Positions 46,857 to 57,848 of a stretch of 64,000 bases of DNA are shown here, piece after piece. The stretch comes from Cladosporium sp. IMV 00045 (Eukaryota > Ascomycota > Dothideomycetes > Cladosporiales > Cladosporiaceae). Each line of letters opens with the position of its first letter. Positions within the stretch are counted from its first letter, which is position 1. The position numbers were made by a program, and so were the translations under genes. The stretch spans positions 1-64,000 of the forward strand of contig MSJI02000905.1 of the NCBI GenBank assembly GCA_001931905.2. Direction: 5' to 3'. The notes under the pieces are model-generated. The model worked only from the letters and a program-made list of their open reading frames with translations. It was not told the origin of the DNA and did no database searches.

Positions 46857-48321
46857 GGTGATCGTTGGATCGATGTATCCTGACAAGGACGAACGCTACA
46901 TCGTACACAGAGAGGTCTCCTTAACAAGTCAATGGCTGTTCCTCAACTATCAGACCATTTCTCGTTCGATGAAATCGCCAGCTGCGGCAGGCCATCATCG
47001 CATCAATGGCTTTGTTGTAGATGCTTCGAGTCCTTCACCAGCCGCTCTGAGAAATACCTGACAACCCATTGGCCCCTTGTTTTGTGATAATCGCATTTAT
47101 CATTCTTATGACCCACAACCGGTGCCTAAAATGGTCATAGCGTAACAAAGATCCATCTCCACTTGCGATTATGGTCTGATTTCCATCCCGGAGGCAATTC
47201 ACTAACAAGCGGGGTGTGGAGTGGATTGCGCTAGGTATCGTCCATTGACTGCGACCGATTTTCTTCCATGATTTTGGACCGTTTTTAACTGAATGAAGGT
47301 GGGCATTGTACAATTCAATCTGGTATCGAGATCTGAGGGTGGTTCAAAGCCTTGATTCTACCGAGCGAATGTTGTCAACACAAAAGGTGCTCGAGATTAT
47401 TATACATCGATCGATGGACCAACCGTCCATCTACGCCCTGCGTTGCGCACGCCTCGACGGAACATTCCCTTGTCGACTCTTCGTCGATCATACGATACTC
47501 CAAACGGTTCTGCCTTCGCAATACGACCACGTCTCGGCTAGGCGCCGCCCTAAGATGATGTGCTCTGGAATGATCCGACTTCAGCGAATTTAGATAAGGC
47601 GTCACATCGAACGTGAAAACCAAGCATTTCTGCGCTGCGCATTCTTCTCGGGTAGCGCCATGTAATCTCGCTACTCTTTGGCGGCTGATGTAACACTCTC
47701 CTGCGTCGCAGACCATGGAGCCTTATCACTTGTGGCGTGGACGAGGGGGCTGTTCCTTGAGATTAGTCTCTTACGCGCTATTCCGGAGTCTAGATGATTC
47801 TATTAATAAGGTATTGATGTTCGTGATGTATCAACTCATCAACGGCGTTGCGGAGAGAGCCTCTTCTGCAAGACTGTTTTGGACTGTTCCTCTCAGAGCA
47901 GTCCAAGGTCGCTTCGAATAGATGGGAGTCGCTGATATGAGCACGAGAGCCACGGAGAGAGCTTCTTTCGCAAGGCCGTTGGGACCTTCTCGCTTGGTGG
48001 TCCTACAGTCATCTGGATAGGTGAGAGTTGCTGCTATGAGCACGAAAGTTGCGGGGAAAGCCTCTTTTAGAAGGGGGGAGTTCTAGGAGAAGAACAGTAA
48101 TCCTCTGGGGCTCTAGATTGATTGACCACGGCGCGGAAGAAACACAATTCATGGAAAATTTTGACAAGGGATTGTGAGTGCGCTCAGAACGGCCTGCATT
48201 TGAACTTTTATATAACTTTTATGCGCCCACGAAACGGGCATTAGCAGCTCCATTGAAGGGTTGCCTCTTCATCTTCCACCGTTGCTGATTGCCACAGATT
48301 CAGTATCAAACCTCAAGCAAT
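46857..48321. other. Intergenic region between ERG6-like and pectate lyase genes
   Basis: About 1.46 kb with no supported gene. It contains a degenerate tandem repeat (listed separately) and the ERG6-like promoter. An open frame of 113 codons on the minus strand at 47375-47716 shows no recognisable domain. Confidence 0.45.
47851..48090. repeat. Degenerate ~100-bp tandem repeat, about 2.4 units
   Basis: Units begin near 47851, 47952 and 48051. Each opens with a gcggagagagcctcttc-like string, and units 1 and 2 end in ctgatatgagcacgaga/ctgctatgagcacgaaa-like strings. Identity between units is partial, mainly at their ends. There is no open frame common to the units. Confidence 0.5.
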
Positions 48322-49437
48322 TTAAAGGGAGAGGGTGTTGCCGACGGAGCCCTCGAGGGCGGACTTCACGCTGTCGCTGCCGAGGAGCTCGTACTCGTAG
48401 GGAACGCTGGTGAGCTCGCCCTCCTCAGGGAGCTCGTCGCCGGCGCCGACGACGTCGTTCAGGACAGCGTAGCCAGGCTCGTCGGAGTACAGGGCAGCAA
48501 CACCGGTCTTGAGGCCCTCGAGGGTGGTGCTCTCAACAAGGACCTGGGCACCCATGCGGGTGTTGATGCCGCTGTCGCCACCCTCGTAGTAGTTGTTGTA
48601 GATGTGGACGGTGCCGAAGCGGACGGAGGGCATGCGGCTGTTGATGTTGGTCCACATGTTGTTGGCGTAGGTAACGTGCAGCTTGCCGGTGTCCTCATCA
48701 GCATTGCTATCGCTGTGGCCGACGAGAGATGCCTTGTAGTGGTCGTGGAAGTGGGTGTTGCTGATGGTGACGTAGTCGGCACCGTGCTTGACATCGCAGA
48801 GACCATCGTAGTAGTCCTTGCCGTTGTCCATGTCGGAGGAGAGGTCCATGTGGTCGATCCAGACGTTGGTGGACTCGTCAATGTTGATGGCGTCCTCGCC
48901 ATCGTCGGCGGTGACCTTGGAGATGGCCAGGTTCTGGACGATGACGTTCTCTACCCTCTTGATGGAGAGACCGATACCGACGAGGCCGGACTCGGAGTTC
49001 TTGCCGAGGAGAGAGGTGTTGCTGCCAATCTTGACCTTGTCAGCGCCCTCGATGGTGCCGTCGATGTAGACGATCTTGGCCTCGTCACCCTCAACGGCGG
49101 CAGAGAGCTCCTCGAGGGAAGTGACGGTGGTCTCCTGGCCGCCAGCACCACCAGTGGTGCCGCCGTTCTGGGCAGCGTAACCAAAAGCCTCGCCGCTGGA
49201 GACAGCAGAGCTGCTGGCGTTGCCAGAGCTGCTGGAAGAGCTGCTGGAGGTGCTGTTGTTCGCGGCTGCGACCTTCAAGGCAGGGGCAGAGGACGCCGCA
49301 GTAGAGGCGGAGCTGGTGGCGGAGGCGCTCGCGGCAGTCACGTAGACGGTGGAGACGGCCTCGCAAGACTCAGCAATGGGAGCAGCAACGGAGAGAAGGG
49401 GGGCAAGCGCCGCCAGGGCGAAAGAGGTGTACTTCAT
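48322..49437 (-). CDS. Secreted pectate lyase (polysaccharide lyase family 1)
   Basis: Extracellular Ca2+-dependent lyase cleaving polygalacturonate by beta-elimination. Single exon, 371 aa, ATG 49437. A signal peptide (MKYTSFALAALAPLLSVAAP) is followed by an Ala/Ser/Thr-rich linker (about residues 25-85, with a run of eight Ser) and the parallel beta-helix. Active-site landmarks are WIDHMDLSSDMDNGKDYYDG, CDVKHGADYVTISNTHFHDH, KASLVGHSDSNADEDTGKL and NINSRMPSVRFGTVHIYNNY, which carry the Ca2+-ligand acidic residues and the catalytic Arg region. Codons are strongly G/C-ending, which leaves a 399-codon antisense frame open by chance. The linker suggests a cell-wall-spanning or O-glycosylated stem. 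Confidence 0.94.
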   Translation of the reverse strand: MKYTSFALAALAPLLSVAAPIAESCEAVSTVYVTAASASATSSASTAASSAPALKVAAANNSTSSSSSSSSGNASSSAVSSGEAFGYAAQNGGTTGGAGGQETTVTSLEELSAAVEGDEAKIVYIDGTIEGADKVKIGSNTSLLGKNSESGLVGIGLSIKRVENVIVQNLAISKVTADDGEDAINIDESTNVWIDHMDLSSDMDNGKDYYDGLCDVKHGADYVTISNTHFHDHYKASLVGHSDSNADEDTGKLHVTYANNMWTNINSRMPSVRFGTVHIYNNYYEGGDSGINTRMGAQVLVESTTLEGLKTGVAALYSDEPGYAVLNDVVGAGDELPEEGELTSVPYEYELLGSDSVKSALEGSVGNTLSL

Positions 49438-51849
49438 GGTGGCTGGTTAAAAGAAAAAAGATATAGGAATCTTGGGAAAGGAATGTAATGAAAGAGTGTG
49501 CTTGTTTGTCGAGAAGGACCAGCAAGAGGGGGGATTCGACTTCATACTTATCTGTCTTCAATGCCTGTCGTTGATCGAGTCTCCCAAGTGATCCCAGACT
49601 AGAGCAACTACCTTGTAGACTGTATTAGCTGAGATGTCTCCATACTCTGTTGGATTCTCCAAGGGCTTGGCGGGTAGTGACAGACTCTTGGGAGTTGTAT
49701 GGGTAGTTGCCTCGCTTGATGGTCCTTAGACCGCCGATGGTCAAACATCCGAGATCCTGAGAACCGCACAGAGGCTGTAGCGCCGCCAGTGCTCGTCCGA
49801 GTTGTCAGATGGCGGGGAGGAGACAGCGCCCCTAGCCAAAGAGAGAACCTACATCGGCTCGTGCGACGTGTGCCGGAGAGGTTAGCATCGATTCGGCTCG
49901 AGCCCTATCGATGAGCGTGGACGAGTTTGGCAATAGCGTAGTATCATATATAGTAAGCGAAGCGAGTCAGTGAAGGCTACAAGAAGAACCAGACTCAGCA
50001 CCCTTGCAGGTTTCATCTATTGCGTCTTCTGGCCTTGTAGGGCAGAAGTAGGGCAGACATAGGGCTTTGCCATTGCCACTGTATTTCATCGGTAAGATTT
50101 CTCTTTAGGTGTTAAGACAGAATCATGAAACCAGGCGACTATAGGAGACCTAAGTTTCAGAAAATCAGCGAGCTTGGCAGTTTTACACCTCATCTCGCTT
50201 CAACGACTTTTTAGGCCAGCCCTCGGAGGACGAGCCCGGGACTTTTCGTTAGCTGCGGGCACTCACCACTTTCGATCCTCGAGCCTCGCTACTTACAGCA
50301 GTGATTGCTATAGCCAGAACAGACGAAGACGAAGCGATAATGTGATCGCGGAAAAGTGGCTTATCAGCCTGGAGAAACCAAGCAACTCTTCGATCAGACC
50401 AAGGCACAATGCCAGACTGAGCCTACCTCCGACAACAAGTTGCAGACTGGGTGAGATGGCTTGTTGCTGCATAAGCACGTCCGACCAACAGAACCTCGTT
50501 TATGTGCCTAGTGGTAAATCATAGGGGAAACATGGAATTCACCAGCTTGGAAAGTCTGAGCAACCCTCCAGTCACAGCAGGGCACAATGCCGTACTGAGC
50601 CGACCTCCGAGGATAAACTGCAGAATAAGTGATTGTGCAAGTGCACATGATCAACGGACTATGGCTCATTCACGAAGCAATCCGTGGCGAAATCTAATTC
50701 TAATTACTGAGTCTGGAGAGTCCTCGAGATCCTGCGATCAGAACGGGGAACGATACGTATCAAGACTGGGCGGACATCAGACGGCAAACTGCAGGACTCA
50801 GTGAAATGGAGGGAGAGCAACATCTAGAATTCCTCCAACGACAGACCGCAGATTTAAATGAAATGGAGGAGGAAGTTCCAAATACCCAAAAACTCGAAGC
50901 ATGATGTATCAGGAAATCTGTTTGGTAGTCGGAGGTGTGGTCTATGTCAGTTCCGACGACCAAGACATAGCAAAAGCCTAGCAGGCCCTCACACATCGAC
51001 AAGATCGTGACAAGCGAGCATCACGTCCTAACAAAATCCATTACATAGTGCGTCCGGTGCTCACCAGTCCAGCTCACGGCCAGAGCAAGGAGCTTTCATG
51101 TTTGCTTTTGGCAGCAAAAAAATCTCATGAGATCCTCTCTTTTCTGTATGCAACGCCGTCTCATCCATTGATCACAACTGCAGGACTGAGTGAAAATGGG
51201 AGAGAGAGGCAGCAGTGGCCTCCTTGAATCTCGAATCATGTTTGTAACGGCGGATCCCGCGATAAAAACAGACCACGACACCAACCCTGCGCCAGCCTCC
51301 AACGACAAATTGCAAGACGTAGTGGAAACGAAAGAAGAATCCAAAAAGCTCGCAGGTACATCGACAACAACGCCTCAAATCATGATATGTCAAGTTCGTT
51401 AATAGAGCTTACCATGCTCGGCGTGGCGACGATAGCACATCACCACCATGACGCTGCTAGGTAAGCGATCATATCAGAGTAGTTAGATCTTCGAGAAAAG
51501 CGATCGAGATGACGACTCAAGTGCAAGACGACATGCCCGCGTCGGTGAGTCTCAGCCAGAAAGGAAAGAAAGTCCAGTTCAGAGGACTAGACACGATGAT
51601 GTGTAGCGGCAGCAGCAGTTGCCCAGATGCTACTTCTCCTCGTACTCATAGCAGCTGGGAATACGAAGATGGGGTTCTGCTCGGTGTAACGAGGTCTTCC
51701 GACGCGAGCATGGTGATTTCGGAGGATATTCGACACATCCAATGCTCTGTTTCTCGGTGGTGAGATGGTTCGATCCAGTATATGCTGTGATCGATGCTAC
51801 GTGCACGTATGTGGAGTGTGAGAGTTCCACCGGCCCAATGCACGCCCCC
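49438..51849. other. Gene-poor region ending at an assembly gap
   Basis: About 2.4 kb with no intact gene. The left part is the pectate lyase promoter. From about 50190 to 51350 it contains decayed repeats (listed separately). A short frame at 51509-51763 (84 codons) has no recognisable domain and is not called. Confidence 0.5.
50420..51345 (+). pseudogene. Decayed repeat array, possibly remnant of a coiled-coil coding sequence
   Basis: A motif close to cctccgacaacaaactgcag, followed by a gtgaratgg-like word, recurs near 50427, 50603, 50774, 50834, 51172 and 51296. In one frame two adjacent copies read IRRQTAGLSEMEGE and LQRQTADLNEMEEE, and a third reads LITTAGLSENGRE. The intervening sequence carries stops and frame changes. 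This looks like internal repeats of a former protein gene, but an originally non-coding satellite cannot be excluded. Confidence 0.4.
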
Positions 51850-51869
51850 NNNNNNNNNNNNNNNNNNNN
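51850..51869. other. Assembly gap of 20 N
   Basis: Twenty undetermined bases. The true gap length and the validity of the join are unknown. The gap separates single-copy sequence from a transposon end and duplication copy B. Confidence 0.99.
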
Positions 51870-52028
51870 CTCGTGAGCCATATTACGTCGTCGCGTTCGT
51901 AGGAGTCGATCTTGAAGCGTAGATCTCGGGATTTTCGTCGCGTCTGAACACGCCCTAATCGAAGGATATATACCCGTGCGATAGGCTAGTATAGCCTCCT
52001 CGAGAGCCTCGTTCGTATAGGAAGTCAT
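51870..52028 (-). CDS. Transposase N-terminus (HTH psq-type), partial
   Basis: ATG 52028 opens a frame of 53 codons that runs into the gap. EALEEAILAYRTGIYPSIRA followed by CSDATKIPRSTLQDRL is the helix-turn-helix psq domain at the start of fungal pogo/Fot1 DDE transposases. No stops or frameshifts are visible, so it could be an intact copy. The catalytic DDE domain would lie in or beyond the gap. Confidence 0.75.
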
Positions 52029-52145
52029 TAGGAAGATAAGATGAAAAAGGACACGTGAAAATTCGGATTATTCACGAGGATGACGCGCGTCAAATTCTTG
52101 CTTGGCCGACTTCCCCGTATGGCCGACTTCCCGGTGGATGACGTT
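51870..52145 (-). mobile_element. End of a pogo/Fot1-type (Tc1-mariner superfamily) DNA transposon, cut by the gap
   Basis: Contains the first 53 codons of a transposase plus an outer non-coding end. The outer end carries a 13-bp direct repeat (tggccgacttccc) at 52103-52115 and 52120-52132 and reaches a TA near 52144-52145, a plausible target site. The far end is not visible. The sequence is CpG-rich, unlike the adjoining AT-rich block, so this insertion looks younger than that block's decay. Confidence 0.65.
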
Positions 52146-55060
52146 AAAGATCATTTCATCCATGTGATCAATCCGATTTTGTGATTTTTTCCATTATTGA
52201 TTGAACTTATCAAATAATATCTGCCAAAAAGTCACTAGACTTAAAGTGCCAAGTCTAAAGCTTAGCATTTATCGACATATGCGTATCAATAATTCATTGC
52301 AGCATCAGCGCCAAGATGGCTCAAGTCGTGTAGTCAAAAAGATACGAACTCAGTTCATTGTTTGCAACTTCGTGTTTTGAGCTGACATTGTCAAGTGGAG
52401 GCAAGTTTCATCAACAAACACATTTGCTGATCAGTTAAGTTAGCAGCAGCTATTCTTGGCATTTTGTTTGAAATGAGTCAAAAGAATTCATGATGAGACA
52501 ATGCGAATGCATTGAGTCTTGAATAGCAACCAACATCTCAACAAACAGTTGGTAACAACTCATTAGGATATTATTTTCGTAATTCCAGACCACTACCCAC
52601 ATTATGTGATTTATCAAGTCAAGAAATTTACTGTTCATTGAAAAATAGAAGATTCTAGATGTTTTTCGCATATCATCTTTAGCAATAAGTTAATGACTTG
52701 ACCTGGTTTTATAGTGAACCAATATCCCTACTTGATCAGTACTCAAGCATAATAGTTTATTAATGTCTACCTGAGCTCAAAGTGTCTGATCATTGGTTCT
52801 AAATCTTATTTTTTGTTAATTCTTTAGCCTGATGTTGAAAGTTTCTGCTTAACAATCAGCTAAACCAACTCTACAACTTACATTTTCAAGTTGTTTGAAG
52901 CAGTCACCTTTTGGGTTTCGTGTTTGTAATTTCGATTAGTTGATCTGATTAACCCTGCTTAGAAGAAGTACAATTGCTTATCCATTGTCAGCTGAGTGTA
53001 CATCACCTAATACTTGCTCTTTTTTTGCTGTTAGGTATCGAGTTTTTTCAAAGCATTTGTCAATCTAAGCAGTGAATTCTTAAATGCCACTTTTCATTCT
53101 CCCAAGCATCTGATTCCAAATAGAAGTTAATCAGATTAGTGGGCTTCCTCAAACAAACTGTAGAGTCGAATTAATGTTTTTTAACTTATTAGTGTTAAAA
53201 TAGAGAATCCACTAATTGGAATGCAGTTGAATTAAAATAAATTGGTGGTCAGTGAGACTCTGTTTTTCAGTAAATGATTGCTTCGATGTGAAAGCATGAG
53301 GTTTGATCAAGCTTTGAATCAATCCAGGAACAAACAGCAGAGCACAAAAATCCTGCTTTTGTGGCTTGATTGGCTTGCAGACTCAGATAGTACTGTAAGT
53401 TACTTTTGCAATGCCATTTACGCGCACAAATCTGTCTACGCATTCTGAAGTATTGTCGCTGAATAAGAACATCTTTGTCAGCCAATACAAAGAAGTCAAC
53501 CACTTATAGTAGACTTTGAGTTATTGTATATTGAGTATTTATGATGCTCAGTCATACACCTGTTAAGTTATGTGATATCCAGCATGTTTGCATACACTGG
53601 CTAGTGGCTGAAAGTTCTTTGGCTGATTCCGTGGTCTGTGACAGGAAGTCAATTTATATGCTTGACTTGCTGTTTTTGGGACGCATGAGAACACCAGCTG
53701 GCTCATGAGGGAATGTCCATCTAGTGTCGTTTGACATTCAAGATCAGACAAAGTGTATTGACAATATGGAAGTAGCAACTCATTTGTAAATATATATCCC
53801 TCTTAAAAAGCTGCGTTTTGAAGTGAGCCACTCAGTTTGTTGACTTCACGATTGTTTTATAGTTAGCGACTTAGATCTTGATCAATGATGAGTCTGATAG
53901 CATCCAGAAGCCTGGAATGTGACCACATTGAGCATGTCATATGTTGGCGTATTTAGTGCTCAAGTTCACAAGGCCGCATGACCTTGAATCGCCTCTGATG
54001 CATCGGGTTGATCCATCTGGCTGTGAAACTCTGGAAGCCGTTTTCTGGGCAATTAAACTGGAGTTTTGAACTACTCAGTGTACAAAAGCGCTGGCCTGCG
54101 TAGATGGTAGTGACACACTAGCAATCATGCAGCAGCAAGGATAACCATCCTCGGCTTGTTAGCTATAGAATATCAAGATAACTCTGATGGCTCATACGCT
54201 CCAAGCGAAGTCTTTGCATTCCTGGAGTGGCATAAAAGATAACTCACTGTTGTCTGAAGTGATCGATCGCTAAGCTCCTTAATTAAAAGCATAAACTGAG
54301 ACCAAAGTGTAACTTAATTGAGAAGCGTTCACTTGATCAAACTGTCCATCATCTGTGGATCATGTAGACTGTGTTATCTCAAGCTTTAATGTTAAGTTTA
54401 TAGTCTGATTGATCATGTCATACTAATGAGCTAACCATCCACTGAATAACAATAAAGTGATCTCAGATGAGTTTTAGACAACTTAACTTAGTTTGACTTA
54501 TTAGATGCGAATTCTGCTTAATAATTTGTGATCATTTTGTAATTACATCTCTGATGAAAGCCCGCTGTTATAACTTAAAGCAGTTTAACCACTAGCTAGT
54601 ACATAAAGATGTCCTAAACTTGCCTTAACAACATGACTGGTTGTTGTAGATGACTTACCTAGTGCAGAATGAAGTCTAACTTGAGTTAGGTTAATTAACC
54701 AAATTGCTTACTTTTCTATACGAACTAGCTCGATTCGTTGTTAGTACTAGTCAACTTTGATCAGAGCAAGAATGAAGCGATTAGACATACTAAATAAGTT
54801 GATGTACTTTATTATGTGACTCAAGTTGGATGAATAACTTCTGTTGAGCAAACATATGCAAGCAGTAATCTATCGCGAATCTTAGCGATTGAAATCTAGC
54901 TAAGTTAAGTTGACTGTGCAAAAGTGATTGAACAAGTGTTCAGAGACAAGTCAATCCATTTGAATTGGAGCAAAGAGTGAGATTTGATAGCATCGATACT
55001 TCGATCTTCAGGCCTCAAAAATTGATAATTTCACAAGTGGGATGATTGCCGTTATCATCA
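52146..55060. repeat. AT-rich, CpG-depleted, gene-free block (copy B)
   Basis: About 2.9 kb without a credible gene. It aligns to about 30970-34490 with heavy divergence and a net loss of about 600 bp. Shared strings such as catgtgatca, gattgaact, agatacgaa and ttggagcaaagagtgagatt place the alignment. It is interrupted on the left by the transposon end and the gap. Confidence 0.7.
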
Positions 55061-55222
55061 TAAGTTAGGTCATATCGATTTCACAGCCGGGACGCCCAAA
55101 AAGCCGCGCCAGACCCTGGCAATCTTGCGAAGAGATAAAACGAAGCATGATAACATTTTCTCCGCAATCTGTGTTGCGTCTGGGACAACAATGAAACCAT
55201 GGATACGATCGTATCATGTCAG

Positions 55223-56853
55223 TCACGCCGGTGGAGGCCTTTTTTTCTGGATCTCTGCCATCGATTTGTCTTTGCATCCGAGAAGCCAGGACTTCGTACC
55301 GTTCTCGTATGCTTGCTCGTCAAGACTGTACTGCGCGCCGAACAGATGACCAGACTGAGTCGTATTTTTGAATATAATCCCGTAGTCATCTTCTTTGACC
55401 GAATTTCCAAGCACGCCGAGGCTGGCAACAAAGTCTTTGTTGTTTGCGAAGTGCTCGGTGCGCAACACGAGTTTGCTTAGCTTCCTCTCGTTCTCCGGGG
55501 AAGTGATACGCTCCCAATCGACGCTGGGGTTACCAAAGGTGAAGACGCAAAGTCGATTCTCTGGCGGTCCGGATCCGCCAATTCCACCAGTCCCAGCGAT
55601 GAGCTCCTCTAGAGCGAGTCGAAGTATGAGGCAGCCTTGTGAATGAGCAACAATGACAACATGCGTCACATTTTCCTCGGCCAGAGCTTTCCTCAGTTGA
55701 GCAACCAGCTGTGACTGTGCAAGACGACTGCTTGTCGTCCTTCGGATGAATCCTCTCTGACTCTCGGCCGTTCGGGTGGCGGAGGAAGAAGTGCGTTCAC
55801 CAGCGCACTCAATCAGGTCCCAGAGAATCCCATCACCCCGATTCATCACCCCTTCGACCTTCCTCCCAAACTGTTTCGACAACTTCTCGCAACCCCGGCG
55901 TGTCCAATGGTATTCGCCCGCGATACCGTTGATGAAGAGCCACCTCTCGTTTTTGTATTTCTCCTTTGCTTCGCCAGAAACACTCTCCTCGCCTACGATG
56001 CGCTCTGCATCTCGCACATCAGTCTCCAAGGCCGTCTTCTCGCTCATCTCGAAGGTGCTGACTTCTGCCGTGTTGGTCCTATCCGTGAGTCGCTCCCAGA
56101 TATAGACCACTGACAGGACGAACCTCTGGAGCTGGCAGATTGCGGCGTGTCTGTTCCTCCTGCTGCTGAAGTCAAGCTCGTTGTAATCTCCGTGTCTTCT
56201 GATAGCTGGGTCTTGTACCTCAGCTGCTTCAGCATTGGAAGGACTGGTTTTCGTACACTCGACGATATCCATGAAAAATCGAATCAAACCGGGTAAATTC
56301 GACCAGATGAGGTCCAGCATATCTGTATTGATTGCATTGCTGAACACCGCGTCTCTGAACAGGGGAATCGCTTTCACATAAGCCGTGAAGTTGTCTAAAA
56401 TGGCTTTGCCTATGTTGTCGAAAACGGCTTTGCCTATGTTTTTGACAATGCCCGCGACGCGAATGCGCTCAATTTTTCCCAGTGTGATAGTGAGAGTTTC
56501 GAGCACAGATGCAAGTCTCCCTTCGGAGATCTTGTCTGGTGCGCGTTCTAGGACGCTGTCGATGAGCCGCCCCTGATGTTCTCCATCGGCTTCATTGAAT
56601 ACCTCGGTTGCTGTTCGGAGGACTTTGTTTCTATCAGCCAGGAATTCGCCAAAGAACTCAACGGGCAAAGTGGCCAGTGGCCTGAATGGCCTGGTGGCCC
56701 ACTCAACAAATTCGGCCATGACTCTGAGGTACCCTGCTGCAGGGGTTTGGGAGATCAATCAAGAGTGGTTGATACCACGAAGGCTGGGTTCTCACAAGCA
56801 CTCAACAAGCGTGTCGTTGTGGAAGGCCAATGCTTGCAGCATGCTTGAAACAT
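55223..56853 (-). CDS. Alpha/beta-hydrolase-like protein of unknown function (copy B)
   Basis: 522 aa with the same two-exon structure as copy A: 56853-56796, then intron 56795-56734, then 56733-55223. An in-exon start at the ATG of MAEFVEWATRP is also possible. The elbow VVIVAHSQGCLILRLALEEL and the NKDFVASLGV and SGHLFGAQYSL segments are retained. Relative to copy A it has an in-frame 24-nt tandem duplication adding eight residues (KNIGKAVFDNIGKAILDNF), loses four residues in the Lys-rich loop before ERWLFINGIAGEYHW, and ends five residues earlier. Splice sites and frame are kept, so it is probably functional although diverging. Confidence 0.75.
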
Positions 56854-57815
56854 ACGAAGAGAAACTATATGATCAGGACCTACTCGTGCGACTTTTATCC
56901 TCATCGATTAGATGGTGGTGTGACTGGCTTACGATCACTGCAGTCAACAAGCAGACCGGCTCATCTGATCCATGCAGCGCCCAGAGGCGAGATATAAAGC
57001 CACTCCAAGAAGCGCATAGCAGTCTTGAGGTATGTTCAACGATCTGATTCGTGCCTTTTATGACCTGATGCGTCGAATGGTCGAATGAGTAAGCAGACTG
57101 CAGCTCCGTCCTGATCGCTGAAGTGGCATTGGCGAACAGGTGGGGGAAAGCTCGCACAACCGCAGATGCCGGCTTCTCGTGCTGTAACATGCTTGATCCC
57201 ACATTTCCTCTCATTACCACCAGTGACCTGCCCAAATGCCAGCTGTATGACTGTTGCTGCTAGAGATCGCAAGATGAAGATGGCCTGACCTAGGAATGAC
57301 TTTACCTCCGAGAATCACATGTCGGCAGTATCCTGGCGGACACGAACAGCAGACTGTGGTCTGCATGACGATGACTGTAGACAGATCATTGTTGCGATGC
57401 TGTTGACTTTTACGTCCGTCGAACGACATTTGGTACATCCATCACCTGTTTCCAGCTTGGCACTCACTAAGGGTGGTGTGGTATACTAACCGGAGTCATA
57501 ATCGTAAAGGTGATCCGTTCATTCTGCCTGACTGCTTTGGTGTTTTCAGCTGGCACGAAAAGTTCATAGAATCAGAGTCGAACGCTTTCATCAATGCAGA
57601 GAAAGTCATTCTTCGAGACATAGTGAGAAATTCGGAATGCTTTCATGTTACTGGCAGATTTGACGTGCGGGCATGCAGAGCGCCTTTTTGGACGCGATGG
57701 ATCCATGTATGAGGTCGTGAAACGGGCTTGGAGGGCGGTGAAGACGCTTCCAGCACAGGCAAACTTTTAGGAGGCGTTCCGTTCTGGCGTGAATTGTGAA
57801 GGCATATTCGACTCA

Positions 57816-57848
57816 TAGGGCGTATATGTAGGGCGGGCGTATAGGGCG
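57816..57848. promoter_or_regulatory. Three TAGGGCG motifs at 13-bp spacing (copy B)
   Basis: Same array as 37249-37281, located about 510 bp upstream of the copy-B transporter ATG. Spacing is exactly preserved. Confidence 0.45.

Noticed and set aside
48289..49488. 399-codon open frame on the plus strand antisense to the pectate lyase
   Set aside because: It is a shadow of a strongly G/C-ending gene. It lacks a recognisable domain and is Gly/Ala/Val-rich as expected for an antisense reading.
51509..51763. 84-codon plus-strand frame next to the gap
   Set aside because: It shows no similarity, splice context or repeat structure that would distinguish it from chance.
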